A stretch of DNA of 34,035 nt from contig NZ_FZMS01000052.1 in assembly GCF_900198365.1 (NCBI RefSeq), positions 1 through 34,035 of the forward strand. The letters run 5' to 3'. Each line of letters opens with the position of its first letter. Positions within the stretch are counted from its first letter, which is position 1. Under the pieces are notes generated by a model, which was not told the origin of the DNA, ran no database searches, and saw only the letters and a program-made list of their open reading frames with translations. Shown here in pieces: positions 1 to 8,737 of this stretch. This stretch comes from Helicobacter bilis. Its GTDB lineage: Bacteria > Campylobacterota > Campylobacteria > Campylobacterales > Helicobacteraceae. The translations under genes and the position numbers were made by a program.

Positions 1-116
1 TAGGATTCTTAAAAATGCGTGTAAATGAGCTATTTTCACGCTATTTGATGTTAGTAACAGATGGTAGCGTAGAGTTTGATAGTCTCTTTTGGTGCAAGGT
101 AGATGGGGATATATAG
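1..116 (+). CDS. 3' end of an unrecognised gene (partial)
   Basis: An open frame runs in from the left edge (codons in phase with base 3) and stops at TAG 114-116, giving about 37 residues that end in ...FWCKVDGDI. The residues look protein-like (FSRYLMLVTDG, then EFDSLFW), so this is probably the C-terminus of a real gene that starts outside the window. I do not recognise the family from so short a piece. It is convergent with the chemoreceptor gene to its right, and the two are separated by about 250 bases without any other convincing frame. Confidence 0.45.
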   Translation, partial: GFLKMRVNELFSRYLMLVTDGSVEFDSLFWCKVDGDI

Positions 117-299
117 GCGTTAAGTTATAGCTAAATCTCGCAAGATTCTATGTTTGGCAAAGTCTCTCTTTTAGCAAACTTTTAGCAAAATAGGGTGCAT
201 TAATCCTTGCATTATTAGAATCACGCCTTGCTCAAATCACTCAAAATATAAGAATCTAGCCTTTCATTTTACTTTCCAAAGTTTTCAAATCTAACCCAA

Positions 300-341
300 A
301 ACTTATAAAAATCTATACAGATTCCTAAAATCTTAGAATCT
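300..341 (-). terminator. Probable rho-independent terminator of the chemoreceptor gene
   Basis: Bases 319-328 and 333-341 pair (AGATTCCTAA against TTAGAATCT, one bulged base) around a 4-base loop. Read on the minus strand the hairpin is followed by a T-rich stretch. It lies about 30 bases beyond the stop of the minus-strand chemoreceptor gene. The stem is made of the AGATTC/GAATCT word that is abundant across the window. Confidence 0.45.
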
Positions 342-369
342 TAGCCTACAAACACAATACCCCAAAGCC

Positions 370-2316
370 CTAGAACTTCTTCATATTTGCATCTTGTAAA
401 ATATCTTGTGCGATGTGTTCTACGCCTAGGCTAATTTCTTGCGTGTTATGTGCGGTTTGCGTGTTATGGTTTGTTATCTCCTCTAGCTCAACTATACTTT
501 CATTAATATGCTCAATGCCCTCCATTTGCACCTTAATTGCCTCACCCATATCATTAATACTTTGCACAAGCAAATTCACACTTGCCCCTATCTCGCCAAG
601 ACTCTTTTGTGTGCGTTCAGCCAAGTTTCTCACCTCATCAGCTACGACTGCAAAGCCCCGTCCGTGCTCCCCAGCCCTTGCTGCTTCAATCGCTGCATTC
701 AACGCCAAAAGATTGGTTTGATCAGCAATCTCTGCGATAAATCCTAGAATCTTTTTAATATCATCGCCTTGCTGCACCACTTCTTGCGCCTTACTATCAA
801 CACCCTGCATAGATTCTGCAATCTCTCTTACAGCATTTGCTGTTTCTTCTAGCGACTTGCTTTGCTTCTGTGTGCTTTCACTCATCGCCATTACAGAATC
901 TTCTAGCTCTTTTGCCTTAAGATTAAGCGATTTAGCAAAATCAAGGCTAGTAAAAAGCATTTTGCGTATCTCTTCGCCTAAATGCCCCACGCCTTCATTC
1001 ATCGCTTGAAGTTCGCCTTGCAGATTCTGTGCTGACCCACTCTCTTGCTTTTGGAAGTCATTATCTGCATATCGCTTCAAAATCACAAGCACACGCGAGA
1101 CATTCTCATCAAGGGAAGTTAGCATTTCATTAAATAGCACGCCAAGTTGGGTTAGCTGCGGATTATTCGCATTTGTTTGTATCTGCAAATGCAAATACCC
1201 CTGCTTGATACTCTCAACCGCTTGAAAAAAGTCCTCCAAACTCTTTGTGTCCTTTAAGAGATTATGCTGAATTATCTCTACATTTTCATTAATCGCCTCT
1301 GCCATCTCTTGAAACTCATCGCCGCTGCGGAGTTTCAAAGGATTCACACTTTTTTGCTTGTGATTTAAAAAGTCAAAAAACTCTAGCAAACTCTTTTTAA
1401 TGCGTCTAATAGGCTTTAGCAAATACGCCAAAATCACATAGAGTGCCACCACAAGAATAAGGGCAAAAATGCCTAGCATAATGAAAATAGGCTTGTTGTT
1501 TTGACTAAGCTTATCGGCAATGCGAGATTCTGGGATAATGGAGCAAAGCAGCCATTGCGTTTGAGATTCTACCTTGCAAGTTGCGATATTAGAATCTAGT
1601 TTAAAAGTCGGCGTGTCCGCATTAAAGCTACTTTTTATCGCCTTAGAAAAATCATCACTTTGCAAAATCTTACTCTCATCATTATGGCTGACATAATTGC
1701 CATTTTTATCTATGATGATAATCTCTTGTTCGCTTGCATTCTTATCTTGTGCGTGGATATAGGCATTAAGTGATTTTAGGGCAATATTACTACTTGCCAC
1801 ACCGATGAATTTACCATTTTCAATAAGCGGAGAGGCAAAGCCAAAAACGGGGATTTTATAAGACGCCTGAATCCAAGACTCACTTAGCACTTCATCTTTA
1901 AGTGAATTTTTGGGGATTTGATACCAACTTCTTGTGCGGGGGTCATAGCCATCTTGTGGGTATTGATGCTTACCATTGCCACGCAGCATTCTGCCGCTAG
2001 ATTCTAAGCCGATATAGGCAAGATTAAAATCCCCTGATTCTTGGATAAGGCGAAGATTCTGTGTCATTTGAGATTCATTTAAGCCACTTGCAAGGGCTTC
2101 TTTTGCAAGTTTGTTAATAAGGCGTTTTTTCTCATCAATATACACATCTATGAGATTTTCTAATTGCGTTACTTGCCTTTCTTGCGTCTCATACTCAATA
2201 AGTGTAATAGTCTTTTGCGCGTTAAAATACACAAACCACGCCAAAATGCTAAAACTCACAAGCACCATTAAAGTCGTGCTAATAGATACCTTTGCGTTGA
2301 TTCCTAGTTTTGTCAT
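370..2316 (-). CDS. Methyl-accepting chemotaxis protein with periplasmic dCache-type sensor
   Basis: This is a membrane chemoreceptor that should signal to CheA, with CheW or CheV as coupling proteins. The chosen ATG at 2316 ([10 protein letters not shown]) has an AAGG element 8-10 bases upstream; a start at 2349 would lack one. It gives 648 residues. The order is a short cytoplasmic N-terminus, a transmembrane segment near residues 12-33, a periplasmic region of about 240 residues with dCache features ([20 protein letters not shown]), a second transmembrane segment near 278-300, a HAMP-like linker ([11 protein letters not shown]), and the signalling tip with [19 protein letters not shown] near 550-570. 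The protein ends soon after the tip's return helix, with no CheR-tethering pentapeptide. The ligand cannot be read from the sequence. Convergent with the partial gene at the left edge. Confidence 0.92.
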   Translation of the reverse strand: MTKLGINAKVSISTTLMVLVSFSILAWFVYFNAQKTITLIEYETQERQVTQLENLIDVYIDEKKRLINKLAKEALASGLNESQMTQNLRLIQESGDFNLAYIGLESSGRMLRGNGKHQYPQDGYDPRTRSWYQIPKNSLKDEVLSESWIQASYKIPVFGFASPLIENGKFIGVASSNIALKSLNAYIHAQDKNASEQEIIIIDKNGNYVSHNDESKILQSDDFSKAIKSSFNADTPTFKLDSNIATCKVESQTQWLLCSIIPESRIADKLSQNNKPIFIMLGIFALILVVALYVILAYLLKPIRRIKKSLLEFFDFLNHKQKSVNPLKLRSGDEFQEMAEAINENVEIIQHNLLKDTKSLEDFFQAVESIKQGYLHLQIQTNANNPQLTQLGVLFNEMLTSLDENVSRVLVILKRYADNDFQKQESGSAQNLQGELQAMNEGVGHLGEEIRKMLFTSLDFAKSLNLKAKELEDSVMAMSESTQKQSKSLEETANAVREIAESMQGVDSKAQEVVQQGDDIKKILGFIAEIADQTNLLALNAAIEAARAGEHGRGFAVVADEVRNLAERTQKSLGEIGASVNLLVQSINDMGEAIKVQMEGIEHINESIVELEEITNHNTQTAHNTQEISLGVEHIAQDILQDANMKKF

Positions 2317-2497
2317 TGAGTAGCCTTTTATATTATGATAAACAAGCAAGCGTAAATATCATACACAAAAAAACAAAAAGTTGTCTTTTTTATAGCATAA
2401 AAGCATTGTAAATATGTATTTTGTGTATTTTATGCACTATATATTGTATATTGCAATGTAGGTTTATTATGCTATTTTATTGTTTGATAAGGAAAGT

Positions 2498-2566
2498 TTG
2501 CGTTGATAATCTGACAAAAATAGCAACGCAATCATAAATAAGGATAAATGCCATGACAAACATGGC
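2498..2566. other. Two hairpins in the chemoreceptor-OMP spacer
   Basis: TTGCGTTG at 2498-2505 pairs perfectly with CAACGCAA at 2524-2531 (18-base loop). GCCATG at 2550-2555 pairs with CATGGC at 2561-2566 (5-base loop). The second lies 24 bases past the stop of the minus-strand outer membrane protein gene and could be its terminator, although the following T-run is broken. The first has no obvious role. A 10-codon frame (ATG 2554) with an AAGGA element overlaps the second hairpin, but it is too short to call. Confidence 0.35.
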
Positions 2567-2589
2567 GAAAAGTGAAGTTAGATAATAAA

Positions 2590-3222
2590 TTAGAATCTAT
2601 ACATATAACGCGCAACAAATGAGAAAGTCTCTTTTGAATAATATTCATTTTTATCACCATCGCTATAAAGATATGTGCCAGTATGTGCTTCTATAAATGG
2701 AATCTTACCAAGCACTTCTATCACATGCTCATTTTGAGTCCAACGCACACCAATATTTAATGCCATATCAAATGCTAGTGAGTTTTGATTACTAGAGCTA
2801 CCCCACCAATACCATGAGTTTAACCAATACACACCACCCACTTGCAAACCAGCTATAACACCTAGATTCCCATCAGCAACATTTGTAATGTTATATATCA
2901 CATCAGCACCAACGCCAAATTGCATAACATAGAAATTAGCCCCACTAAAGAGTGCATAACCACGCACACCCAAACTATTACTAAAACTAATATTCATAAC
3001 CGCCAAGCACACCATACGCTGCGTTGTATAGCTATATTTAGAGATATTTCTGTTATATGGATTGTTCCAATGATACTCATTTTTCTGTTGCAAAAGCGAA
3101 GTCCCAGCTTGCAAACCAACAAAACCGCCACTTTTTTCCTCTTTTAACCCATCAGCATAAGCCATACTAGAAATAAGTGCCAATGATAAAACACTTGTCT
3201 TTATACTCTTTTTAAATCCTAT
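2590..3222 (-). CDS. Helicobacter-type outer membrane protein, start codon reads ATA
   Basis: Predicted small beta-barrel outer membrane protein of 210 residues. It ends in alternating hydrophobic residues with a terminal Phe (FVARYMYRF), the signature recognised by the Bam machinery, and contains several aromatic Gly-rich strands. Read from position 3222 the N-terminus is a textbook signal peptide: basic GFKKSIK, hydrophobic TSVLSLALISSM, and an AYA cleavage site before DG. A strong AAGGAG lies 5 bases upstream of that codon, but the codon is ATA, not ATG. The first conventional start downstream is TTG at 3183, which would remove the basic part of the signal peptide and has no Shine-Dalgarno sequence. 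The gene is therefore either silenced by an ATG-to-ATA change, initiated at AUA, or affected by a base error. The exact OMP family and function are unknown. Confidence 0.7.
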   Translation of the reverse strand: MGFKKSIKTSVLSLALISSMAYADGLKEEKSGGFVGLQAGTSLLQQKNEYHWNNPYNRNISKYSYTTQRMVCLAVMNISFSNSLGVRGYALFSGANFYVMQFGVGADVIYNITNVADGNLGVIAGLQVGGVYWLNSWYWWGSSSNQNSLAFDMALNIGVRWTQNEHVIEVLGKIPFIEAHTGTYLYSDGDKNEYYSKETFSFVARYMYRF

Positions 3223-3434
3223 GATTTCTCCTTAAAATTTGTAATGAAGTTGGCATCCTACAAAAAACAAATCAAGGGTAAATGGAATATTGTGTAAAGA
3301 TATAAAAGTGTTAGGTTTTAATTAAAGAACACAGCTATTGTTTATTTATAAAAGTCTTAGGTTAAACGCAGTTTCTAAAAATTAACATTGATTCTATATA
3401 TTAAGAACATTTTGAATAAGGACATATACAAATT

Positions 3435-3812
3435 ATGAAAATGTGTATTTTGATTAAAGATTTAAGTTTTGAGGCAATCATTGGAATCTTACCTGAAGAA
3501 AGACAAAAACCACAAAAGATAAATATATCAGCAAAGATAAAATATCGTTATAAAGATTCTAAAGATTATCTAGATTATGCGAGGGTAGCAAATACAATAA
3601 TGGAGTGTGTGCAAACAAAGCAATATGACTTACTTGAAGAGGCACTAAATGATATTGCTGCTACATGTTTTAAGGCATTTAAAAAGATTAAAACGCTTAC
3701 GCTATACATAGAAAAGCCAGATATTTTACAGCATTGCAAGGTAGGAATGAGGGCGAAATTTCGCCGAAAGAATAATGGATTCACTTTCATGTTTGCGATT
3801 TCAAGAGATTAA
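3435..3812 (+). CDS. folB: Dihydroneopterin aldolase
   Basis: FolB cleaves 7,8-dihydroneopterin to 6-hydroxymethyl-7,8-dihydropterin and glycolaldehyde in folate synthesis (cytosolic). The 125 residues match the usual length of about 120. The N-terminal strand IKDLSFEAIIGILPEER carries the conserved Glu (residues 21-22) used to bind the pterin, and YIEKPDIL carries the catalytic-type Lys94. The ATG at 3435 lies 12 bases after AAGGA, longer than usual; the in-frame ATT at 3432 or the ATG at 3441 are alternatives, and the family's usual N-terminus (M-x-I-x-I-x-DL) fits 3435 or 3441. The permease gene follows 56 bases later on the same strand, without an obvious functional link. Confidence 0.88.
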   Translation: MKMCILIKDLSFEAIIGILPEERQKPQKINISAKIKYRYKDSKDYLDYARVANTIMECVQTKQYDLLEEALNDIAATCFKAFKKIKTLTLYIEKPDILQHCKVGMRAKFRRKNNGFTFMFAISRD

Positions 3813-3868
3813 GTCATATATTAAAATCCATAGTGTATAATGTGTGATTTTAAGGACTTGAGGGAGAT

Positions 3869-4969
3869 ATGAAGTATTTAAATCTAATAAAGCAATATCG
3901 CATGTTTTGTATTGTATGGCTTGTATTGCCGCCATTTTTAGGCATACTTGCATATAGCATTTTCTTTCATAGCATACCCACAGATTTACCTATTGGCGTT
4001 GTTGATAATGATAAAAGCTCACTTAGTCGTGATTTAACATTCTATATAGAATCCGCACCGGCTACACAGATTGCAAAGCAATATAACTCCCTACATGAAG
4101 CAAAACTTGATCTCAATCAAGGAAAGATTTATGGAATCGTTGTGATTCCAAATAATTTTCAAGCACACATTAGAAAAGGTGTAGGGGTAAATATTGGCAT
4201 TTATTATAACGCACAATTTGTGCTTATCGGCAAGGCAATAAATAGTGCGATGCTACAAGCCCTAACGACTTTTAATGCAATAAGCTCTGTTGGTAAGAAT
4301 CTCGCAAAAGATGCAAATATGAATATCGCAAAGGCGAAGGCTATGCCTATTATCCCAAAGATTGAAGCACTCTTTAATCCACGCAATGATTACGCGCAAT
4401 TTCTGCTTACGATTATGCTGCCTTGTATGTGGCAGATTCTAGTGGCGGTTGGCATGCTAAATCTTATTAATACTACGCCAAAAAGTATAAAATCTCTGCT
4501 ATTAAAATTTGCGTTAAACATTGGTGTAGCGCTCTTTTGGGGCATTATTATGCTTGCTGTTTTTGGGGCTTTAGGCTATCCTAGAGAGGGGAATATGTAT
4601 ATCGTCCTGCTTGGATTAGGGGTATTTGCCGGGGCAATATCTAGCATTGTAATATGCTTTCAATCAATCCTTAAACACACTTCCAAGACAATCAGTGTAA
4701 TAGCCGCTTATACCGCTCCATCTCTTGCATTTGCAGGTATTACCTATCCGCAAAATAGCATGGAAGTCTTTGCGTCATTTTGGAGTCAAATATTGCCTAT
4801 TTCATATTTTATGAAGCTGTATTTGCAACAAGCAAATTATGGTATTGATAGCGCGTATAGTCTGGATCTTATCGCACAAATGTTGCCATTTTGGCTTTTT
4901 TTGATTATAGGTGTTGGTGTGTATTATTTAAGGATTGGTGCGATAGATACGAGTATGGTTAAAAGCTAA
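3869..4969 (+). CDS. ABC-2 type transporter permease
   Basis: Inner-membrane permease of the ABC-2 family (YhiH/YbhR-like architecture), 366 residues. One transmembrane helix near residues 13-34 is followed by a periplasmic domain of about 140 residues opening with PTDLPIGVVDNDKSSLSR, a typical motif of these exporters. A C-terminal bundle of about five helices starts near residue 180. A GGGAG element precedes the ATG. Such permeases usually work with a cytosolic ATPase and an HlyD-type adaptor; neither is next to it here, so the partners must be encoded elsewhere. H. pylori has comparable permeases next to an HlyD and a TolC-like gene. The substrate is unknown. Confidence 0.85.
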   Translation: MKYLNLIKQYRMFCIVWLVLPPFLGILAYSIFFHSIPTDLPIGVVDNDKSSLSRDLTFYIESAPATQIAKQYNSLHEAKLDLNQGKIYGIVVIPNNFQAHIRKGVGVNIGIYYNAQFVLIGKAINSAMLQALTTFNAISSVGKNLAKDANMNIAKAKAMPIIPKIEALFNPRNDYAQFLLTIMLPCMWQILVAVGMLNLINTTPKSIKSLLLKFALNIGVALFWGIIMLAVFGALGYPREGNMYIVLLGLGVFAGAISSIVICFQSILKHTSKTISVIAAYTAPSLAFAGITYPQNSMEVFASFWSQILPISYFMKLYLQQANYGIDSAYSLDLIAQMLPFWLFLIIGVGVYYLRIGAIDTSMVKS

Positions 4970-5051
4970 ATGGGTTAAATGTTAGAATCTAGACAGATTC
5001 TAAGTGTTTTTAGATTTAAACCCAAATCAAAAGTCATTTTATTTTTAATGC

Positions 5052-5057
5052 TATAAT
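5052..5057 (+). promoter_or_regulatory. Likely sigma-80 -10 element upstream of the 5097 gene and mutS2
   Basis: A perfect TATAAT lies 40 bases before the GTG start at 5097. As is common in Helicobacter, no clear -35 box accompanies it. It probably drives the small membrane protein gene together with mutS2. Confidence 0.5.
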
Positions 5058-5096
5058 TTGACCTTTCATGTAAGCTAAGTCAAATTAGGGGTTTTT

Positions 5097-5510
5097 GTGC
5101 AAAACGCATTTGATTTTATTGTGATTATTATTAGCGTGTTGTTTAGCTTTGTGCTATTTTGCGTGGTTTTATATCAAATAGAGAGTGTAAAAAAAGGGGT
5201 TAAATATAGCATTGCAATCATAGCGTTTTGTTGTGCTTGTGGTGTGATTAGCCATGCACAAAAGCAAAGCATTATACAAGCAAAAACTATAGAATTTAAA
5301 CAAGCTTTTTATAACAACGAAACACTTGTTTGTATGCAGGACAACACAGAAGTGCATGTGCATAAATCAAGCTTTGTGTATTTTGAAGAGTTAGGCACAT
5401 TTTCTGGCAAAGATTCCACAAAAGACCCAAATGTGAAAGGTTTAAATGTGCCTATTCTCTCATGCACCCAGCATGTAACGACTTATGATTCTGATTTTAT
5501 CAATGATTAA
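5097..5510 (+). CDS. Conserved small membrane-anchored protein upstream of mutS2
   Basis: 137 residues starting at GTG 5097 (AGGGG 5 bases upstream). There is an N-terminal hydrophobic segment at about residues 7-27 and a second near 38-54 (SIAIIAFCCACGVISHA), then a soluble tail of about 80 residues with three Cys (two of them in VCMQDN and LSCTQ). It ends 11 bases before mutS2 and looks co-transcribed with it. From memory, H. pylori also has a small uncharacterised protein next to mutS2, so the pairing may be conserved, but I cannot verify homology. Function unknown. Confidence 0.7.
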   Translation: MQNAFDFIVIIISVLFSFVLFCVVLYQIESVKKGVKYSIAIIAFCCACGVISHAQKQSIIQAKTIEFKQAFYNNETLVCMQDNTEVHVHKSSFVYFEELGTFSGKDSTKDPNVKGLNVPILSCTQHVTTYDSDFIND

Positions 5511-5521
5511 AAGAAGCAAAT

Positions 5522-8020
5522 ATGAGTAAAAAGAAAAAACAAACAGAAATTAAGCCTAAAGCCCTCACAAAAGCCACTATACAGAGTCTCCAAAGCACAA
5601 CAGATTCTAATACACTAAAACTTCTTAAGCAAACTTTAATAAAGCTTGGCTTACAAGATTTTTTACACACTTTTAGTGCTTATTTCTCAAGGCAGATAAA
5701 CACAAATACAACCCTTATAAATGAAAACGAGATTCTATTAAAAGATGATAAAACGCTCTCCCATATACTCCATATCCCCTCACATGAAAAGCTAAAGGCA
5801 TTGATACAAACCCTTGATACTTATAGCAATATAGAATCTTTAAAGTTACCAAAAGTTGGTTTGCTTAATAATGAGATTCTAAGTCTTGCAAAAGGCGGGG
5901 TATTGCGACTTTATGATATTTTTCAATGCTTATGTATGGTAAAGTTTTTCTATGATTTTGCAAAAAGAGATGATATAGACAATGAGTATTTAAAAGAGTA
6001 TGTAAATAAGTTTGTTTTCCCAAGTGAGATTACTTCTTTGTTAGCATTTTTTGTATTTATTTCTAAGCAAAGTAACACATCACCACAAAGCTATTTAAAT
6101 ACAGAAGCAGATAGTGAGCTAAATACCCTTTATAAAGCCCTTGAGAATAAGCATAAAGAAAAGCAAGAAAGGCTATATAGCATTCTACATACAAGCAATT
6201 TGCAAGAATATCTTGTTGATAAGCAAATCCACTTTTTTGAAGATAATGCAACACTTTTAGTGCGTACTGGTTATGCAAATGTCTTACATGCACGAGTGAT
6301 TGGTCGCTCTATGCATGGCTTTTTCTACATTGTGCCTTTAAGTTTAGAATCTATAGAATCTCACATTCACATTTTACAGGACAAGATAGAAGAGCGGCTT
6401 TTATATCTAGCAAAGGAATACAGCAAGATTCTAAGCAAACATATACATTTTTTGCGTTTCATTAATACTGAATATGACTTTATGGATAGGGCGTTAGCAA
6501 GGCTGCATTTTGCAAAGGATTTTAACTACTCATTTGTATTTGCAGACAATAAAAACACTTCAATCACCCTGCATGAATACGCACACCCAAGCCTAAAAAA
6601 TCCTATCCCTTTAAATGTAGCTATGCCTACAAATCTTTTAATGATTACAGGTGTGAATGCAGGGGGTAAGACTATGCTTTTAAAAAGCATTTTAAGTGCA
6701 TTATGGTGTGCAAAGCTTTATATCCCCATGCGTATAAATGCGGCTAAATCACAACTCCCCTTTATGAAAAATATCCACATTATCGCTCAAGACCCACAAG
6801 ATTCTCATAATGATATTTCTACATTTTCAGGTCGCATACAAGAAATTAGTGCATTATTATCGCAAAAAGATATGATACTAGGCATTGATGAGATTGAGAT
6901 AGGCACAGATTCGAGTGAGGCAGCTAGTCTTTACAAAGTGATTTTAGAAAAGTTTTTAGCAAATAATGTAAAAGTGATTGTTACAACACACCATAAGCAT
7001 TTAGCAGCATTAATGGCTGATAACATCCACACAAAATTGCTTGCAGCCCTTTATGATTACAAAAGGGCATGTCCTACTTTTAGTTTTGCAGAGGGCATAG
7101 GAAAAAGCTACGCCCTAGAGTGTGCAAAGCAGTATGGAATCCCACAAGAAATAATCGATGAAGCAAAAAAAGTGCATGGCGATGAAGCAAACAAGCTAGA
7201 AAGATTAATTGAAGAATCGCATACACAAATCACCAAAAACAAGCAAGATTCACTAAAACTTCAAGCCCTAATAAAAGAGCAAGATACTAAAATACAAGAG
7301 CTAGAACACACAAAAAGTAAGCTGAAAGCAAAGTTTGAAGAACAGAGCCTAACATTAAAAAGGCATTATAACGAAGCTATAAAAGAAATAAAAATGTTAG
7401 CCAAGCAATCAAGCGGGAATCTAAAAGCATTGCAGAATCTAAAAGAGATTGATACTAACACCTTGCAAGGCACACAAGAGATTGTGAAAAATATCCATAA
7501 ACTTCTCAATAAAGCACATAAAAATGAAGCAAAAAGTCCAAAAATAAACATAGAATCTACGCAAAAATATAGCCTAAATAATATGGTGCAATATCAAAAT
7601 AAAATAGCAAAAATCATCGCACAACATAAAGATTCTTATAGCATAGAATTACAAAATGGAGTGCGACTAAAAGGCGTGAGGGGCATAGAGTTAAAGCCAC
7701 TAAGCCCAAAGCAAATAAAACAAGATTCTAATATTTTATACAATCAGGGCTATAAACTAGAGGCAGACATCAAAGCGACAACAAGGCTTGACTTGCACGG
7801 CTATACAAAAGAAGAAGCACAAATGCTACTAGAAGATTTTCTAAATCATGCCATTATGGCAAGATTTAGCGAAGTGCTTGTGGTGCATGGCTTAGGCAAT
7901 GGAATCTTAAAAAGAATGGTGGAAAACTTTTTAGATTCTTGCGATTACATAAGGGGATATACACAAGCCCCACCAAACATGGGTGGCTTAGGTGCTAAGA
8001 TTGTATATTTAAATGGATAG
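5522..8020 (+). CDS. mutS2: MutS2 endonuclease / recombination suppressor
   Basis: 832 residues, slightly longer than usual. The N-terminal core and clamp region spans residues 1 to about 330. The MutS-type ATPase has the Walker A GVNAGGKTMLLKS near residue 378 and Walker B-like MILGIDEIEIGTDSSEA near 450, followed by ATTHHKHL-type switch residues (VTTHHKHLA). A long coiled coil lies around 555-625, and a C-terminal Smr nuclease domain carries LDLHGYTKEEA near 757 and VVHGLGNGILK near 790. MutS2 in Helicobacter binds branched DNA and suppresses homologous recombination rather than repairing mismatches; in other bacteria it also acts on stalled ribosomes. The last gene of its unit, it is followed by a perfect 16-bp inverted repeat. 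Confidence 0.95.
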   Translation: MSKKKKQTEIKPKALTKATIQSLQSTTDSNTLKLLKQTLIKLGLQDFLHTFSAYFSRQINTNTTLINENEILLKDDKTLSHILHIPSHEKLKALIQTLDTYSNIESLKLPKVGLLNNEILSLAKGGVLRLYDIFQCLCMVKFFYDFAKRDDIDNEYLKEYVNKFVFPSEITSLLAFFVFISKQSNTSPQSYLNTEADSELNTLYKALENKHKEKQERLYSILHTSNLQEYLVDKQIHFFEDNATLLVRTGYANVLHARVIGRSMHGFFYIVPLSLESIESHIHILQDKIEERLLYLAKEYSKILSKHIHFLRFINTEYDFMDRALARLHFAKDFNYSFVFADNKNTSITLHEYAHPSLKNPIPLNVAMPTNLLMITGVNAGGKTMLLKSILSALWCAKLYIPMRINAAKSQLPFMKNIHIIAQDPQDSHNDISTFSGRIQEISALLSQKDMILGIDEIEIGTDSSEAASLYKVILEKFLANNVKVIVTTHHKHLAALMADNIHTKLLAALYDYKRACPTFSFAEGIGKSYALECAKQYGIPQEIIDEAKKVHGDEANKLERLIEESHTQITKNKQDSLKLQALIKEQDTKIQELEHTKSKLKAKFEEQSLTLKRHYNEAIKEIKMLAKQSSGNLKALQNLKEIDTNTLQGTQEIVKNIHKLLNKAHKNEAKSPKINIESTQKYSLNNMVQYQNKIAKIIAQHKDSYSIELQNGVRLKGVRGIELKPLSPKQIKQDSNILYNQGYKLEADIKATTRLDLHGYTKEEAQMLLEDFLNHAIMARFSEVLVVHGLGNGILKRMVENFLDSCDYIRGYTQAPPNMGGLGAKIVYLNG

Positions 8021-8040
8021 ATGGGATTATATTAAATATC

Positions 8041-8087
8041 CGTTATCTTACACCAACATGCCTACACAGATTTGGTGTAAGATAACG
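8041..8087. repeat. Perfect 16-bp inverted repeat with 15-base loop
   Basis: Bases 8041-8056 (CGTTATCTTACACCAA) are the exact reverse complement of 8072-8087. The hairpin starts 21 bases after the mutS2 stop. It may act as the mutS2 terminator, but no T-run follows on either strand, so a protein-binding site or processed RNA structure is also possible. Confidence 0.75.
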
Positions 8088-8225
8088 ACCAAATAGCCTT
8101 GAAGCGTTTAATAAAAACAAATAAGGCAAATCTTTCCACAGAGCGACATGATACTAGAATCTAAAACATTTTATACTTATAAAAAGGTTTTATGGGTAGC
8201 ATAATCTCGCAAAGATATAATGCAA

Positions 8226-8251
8226 TAAAAAATCACGCAATATCATATTGC
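8226..8251 (-). terminator. Probable terminator of hisB-kdsC
   Basis: On the minus strand, directly after the kdsC stop, GCAATATGATATTGC forms a short symmetric hairpin, followed 4 bases later by a run of six T. Confidence 0.5.
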
Positions 8252-8254
8252 AAC

Positions 8255-8737
8255 CTAATCCTTTATATTCGCCAACATATTAATCATTTCTCGCACTGCA
8301 CCTTCACCGCCTTTTGCATGTGTAACAAAAGAGGCACGCATTTTATTAATATCGCTCGCATCAGCTGGGGCAAAGCTATAACGACAGAATGCATACATAT
8401 TCAAATCATTCACATCATCGCCGATACACGCCACATTATCAGGCAAAATCTTATATTTTTTGCAAATCTCTTTCAAGCACGCAAGTTTATCCTCAACTCC
8501 CAAATGCACTTCATGTATGCCAAGCTCCTTTGCCCTATGCTGCGTCAAAATGCACTGCCTACCACTAATAACACTCACAAATCCACCGCCCTTAATCCAC
8601 TCACTAATACCCATGCCATCTTTCACATTAAAGCTTTTTGTCTCAACAATCACGCCATTTACATGTAATAGCCCAATCTGCCCATTTGTCAAAGTGCCAT
8701 CGACATCTAAAACTATCATTTTTATCATATCACTCAT
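8255..8737 (-). CDS. kdsC: 3-deoxy-D-manno-octulosonate 8-phosphate phosphatase (KdsC-type HAD)
   Basis: KdsC removes phosphate from Kdo-8-phosphate in the cytosol, supplying Kdo for the LPS core. At 160 residues it has the size of C0-type HAD tetramers without a cap domain. Motif I is LDVDGTLTNG (nucleophile Asp11 and Asp13), motif II VISGRQ, motif III Lys in VEDKLACL, and motif IV GDDVNDLNM. The ATG at 8737 is preferred over the GTG at 8743 because AAGGGG lies 5 bases before it and because it forms an ATGA overlap with the hisB stop, which suggests translational coupling. Other small HAD phosphatases share the fold, but GDDVNDL and the length fit KdsC best. Confidence 0.88.
   Translation of the reverse strand: MSDMIKMIVLDVDGTLTNGQIGLLHVNGVIVETKSFNVKDGMGISEWIKGGGFVSVISGRQCILTQHRAKELGIHEVHLGVEDKLACLKEICKKYKILPDNVACIGDDVNDLNMYAFCRYSFAPADASDINKMRASFVTHAKGGEGAVREMINMLANIKD

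Noticed and set aside
413-721. Plus-strand open frame of about 100 codons opposite the chemoreceptor
   Set aside because: Composition is a Cys/Ser-rich mirror of the conserved signalling domain on the other strand; no ribosome-binding site.
8192-8668. Plus-strand frame of 158 codons opposite kdsC
   Set aside because: kdsC carries all HAD motifs on the other strand; this frame has no recognisable domain.
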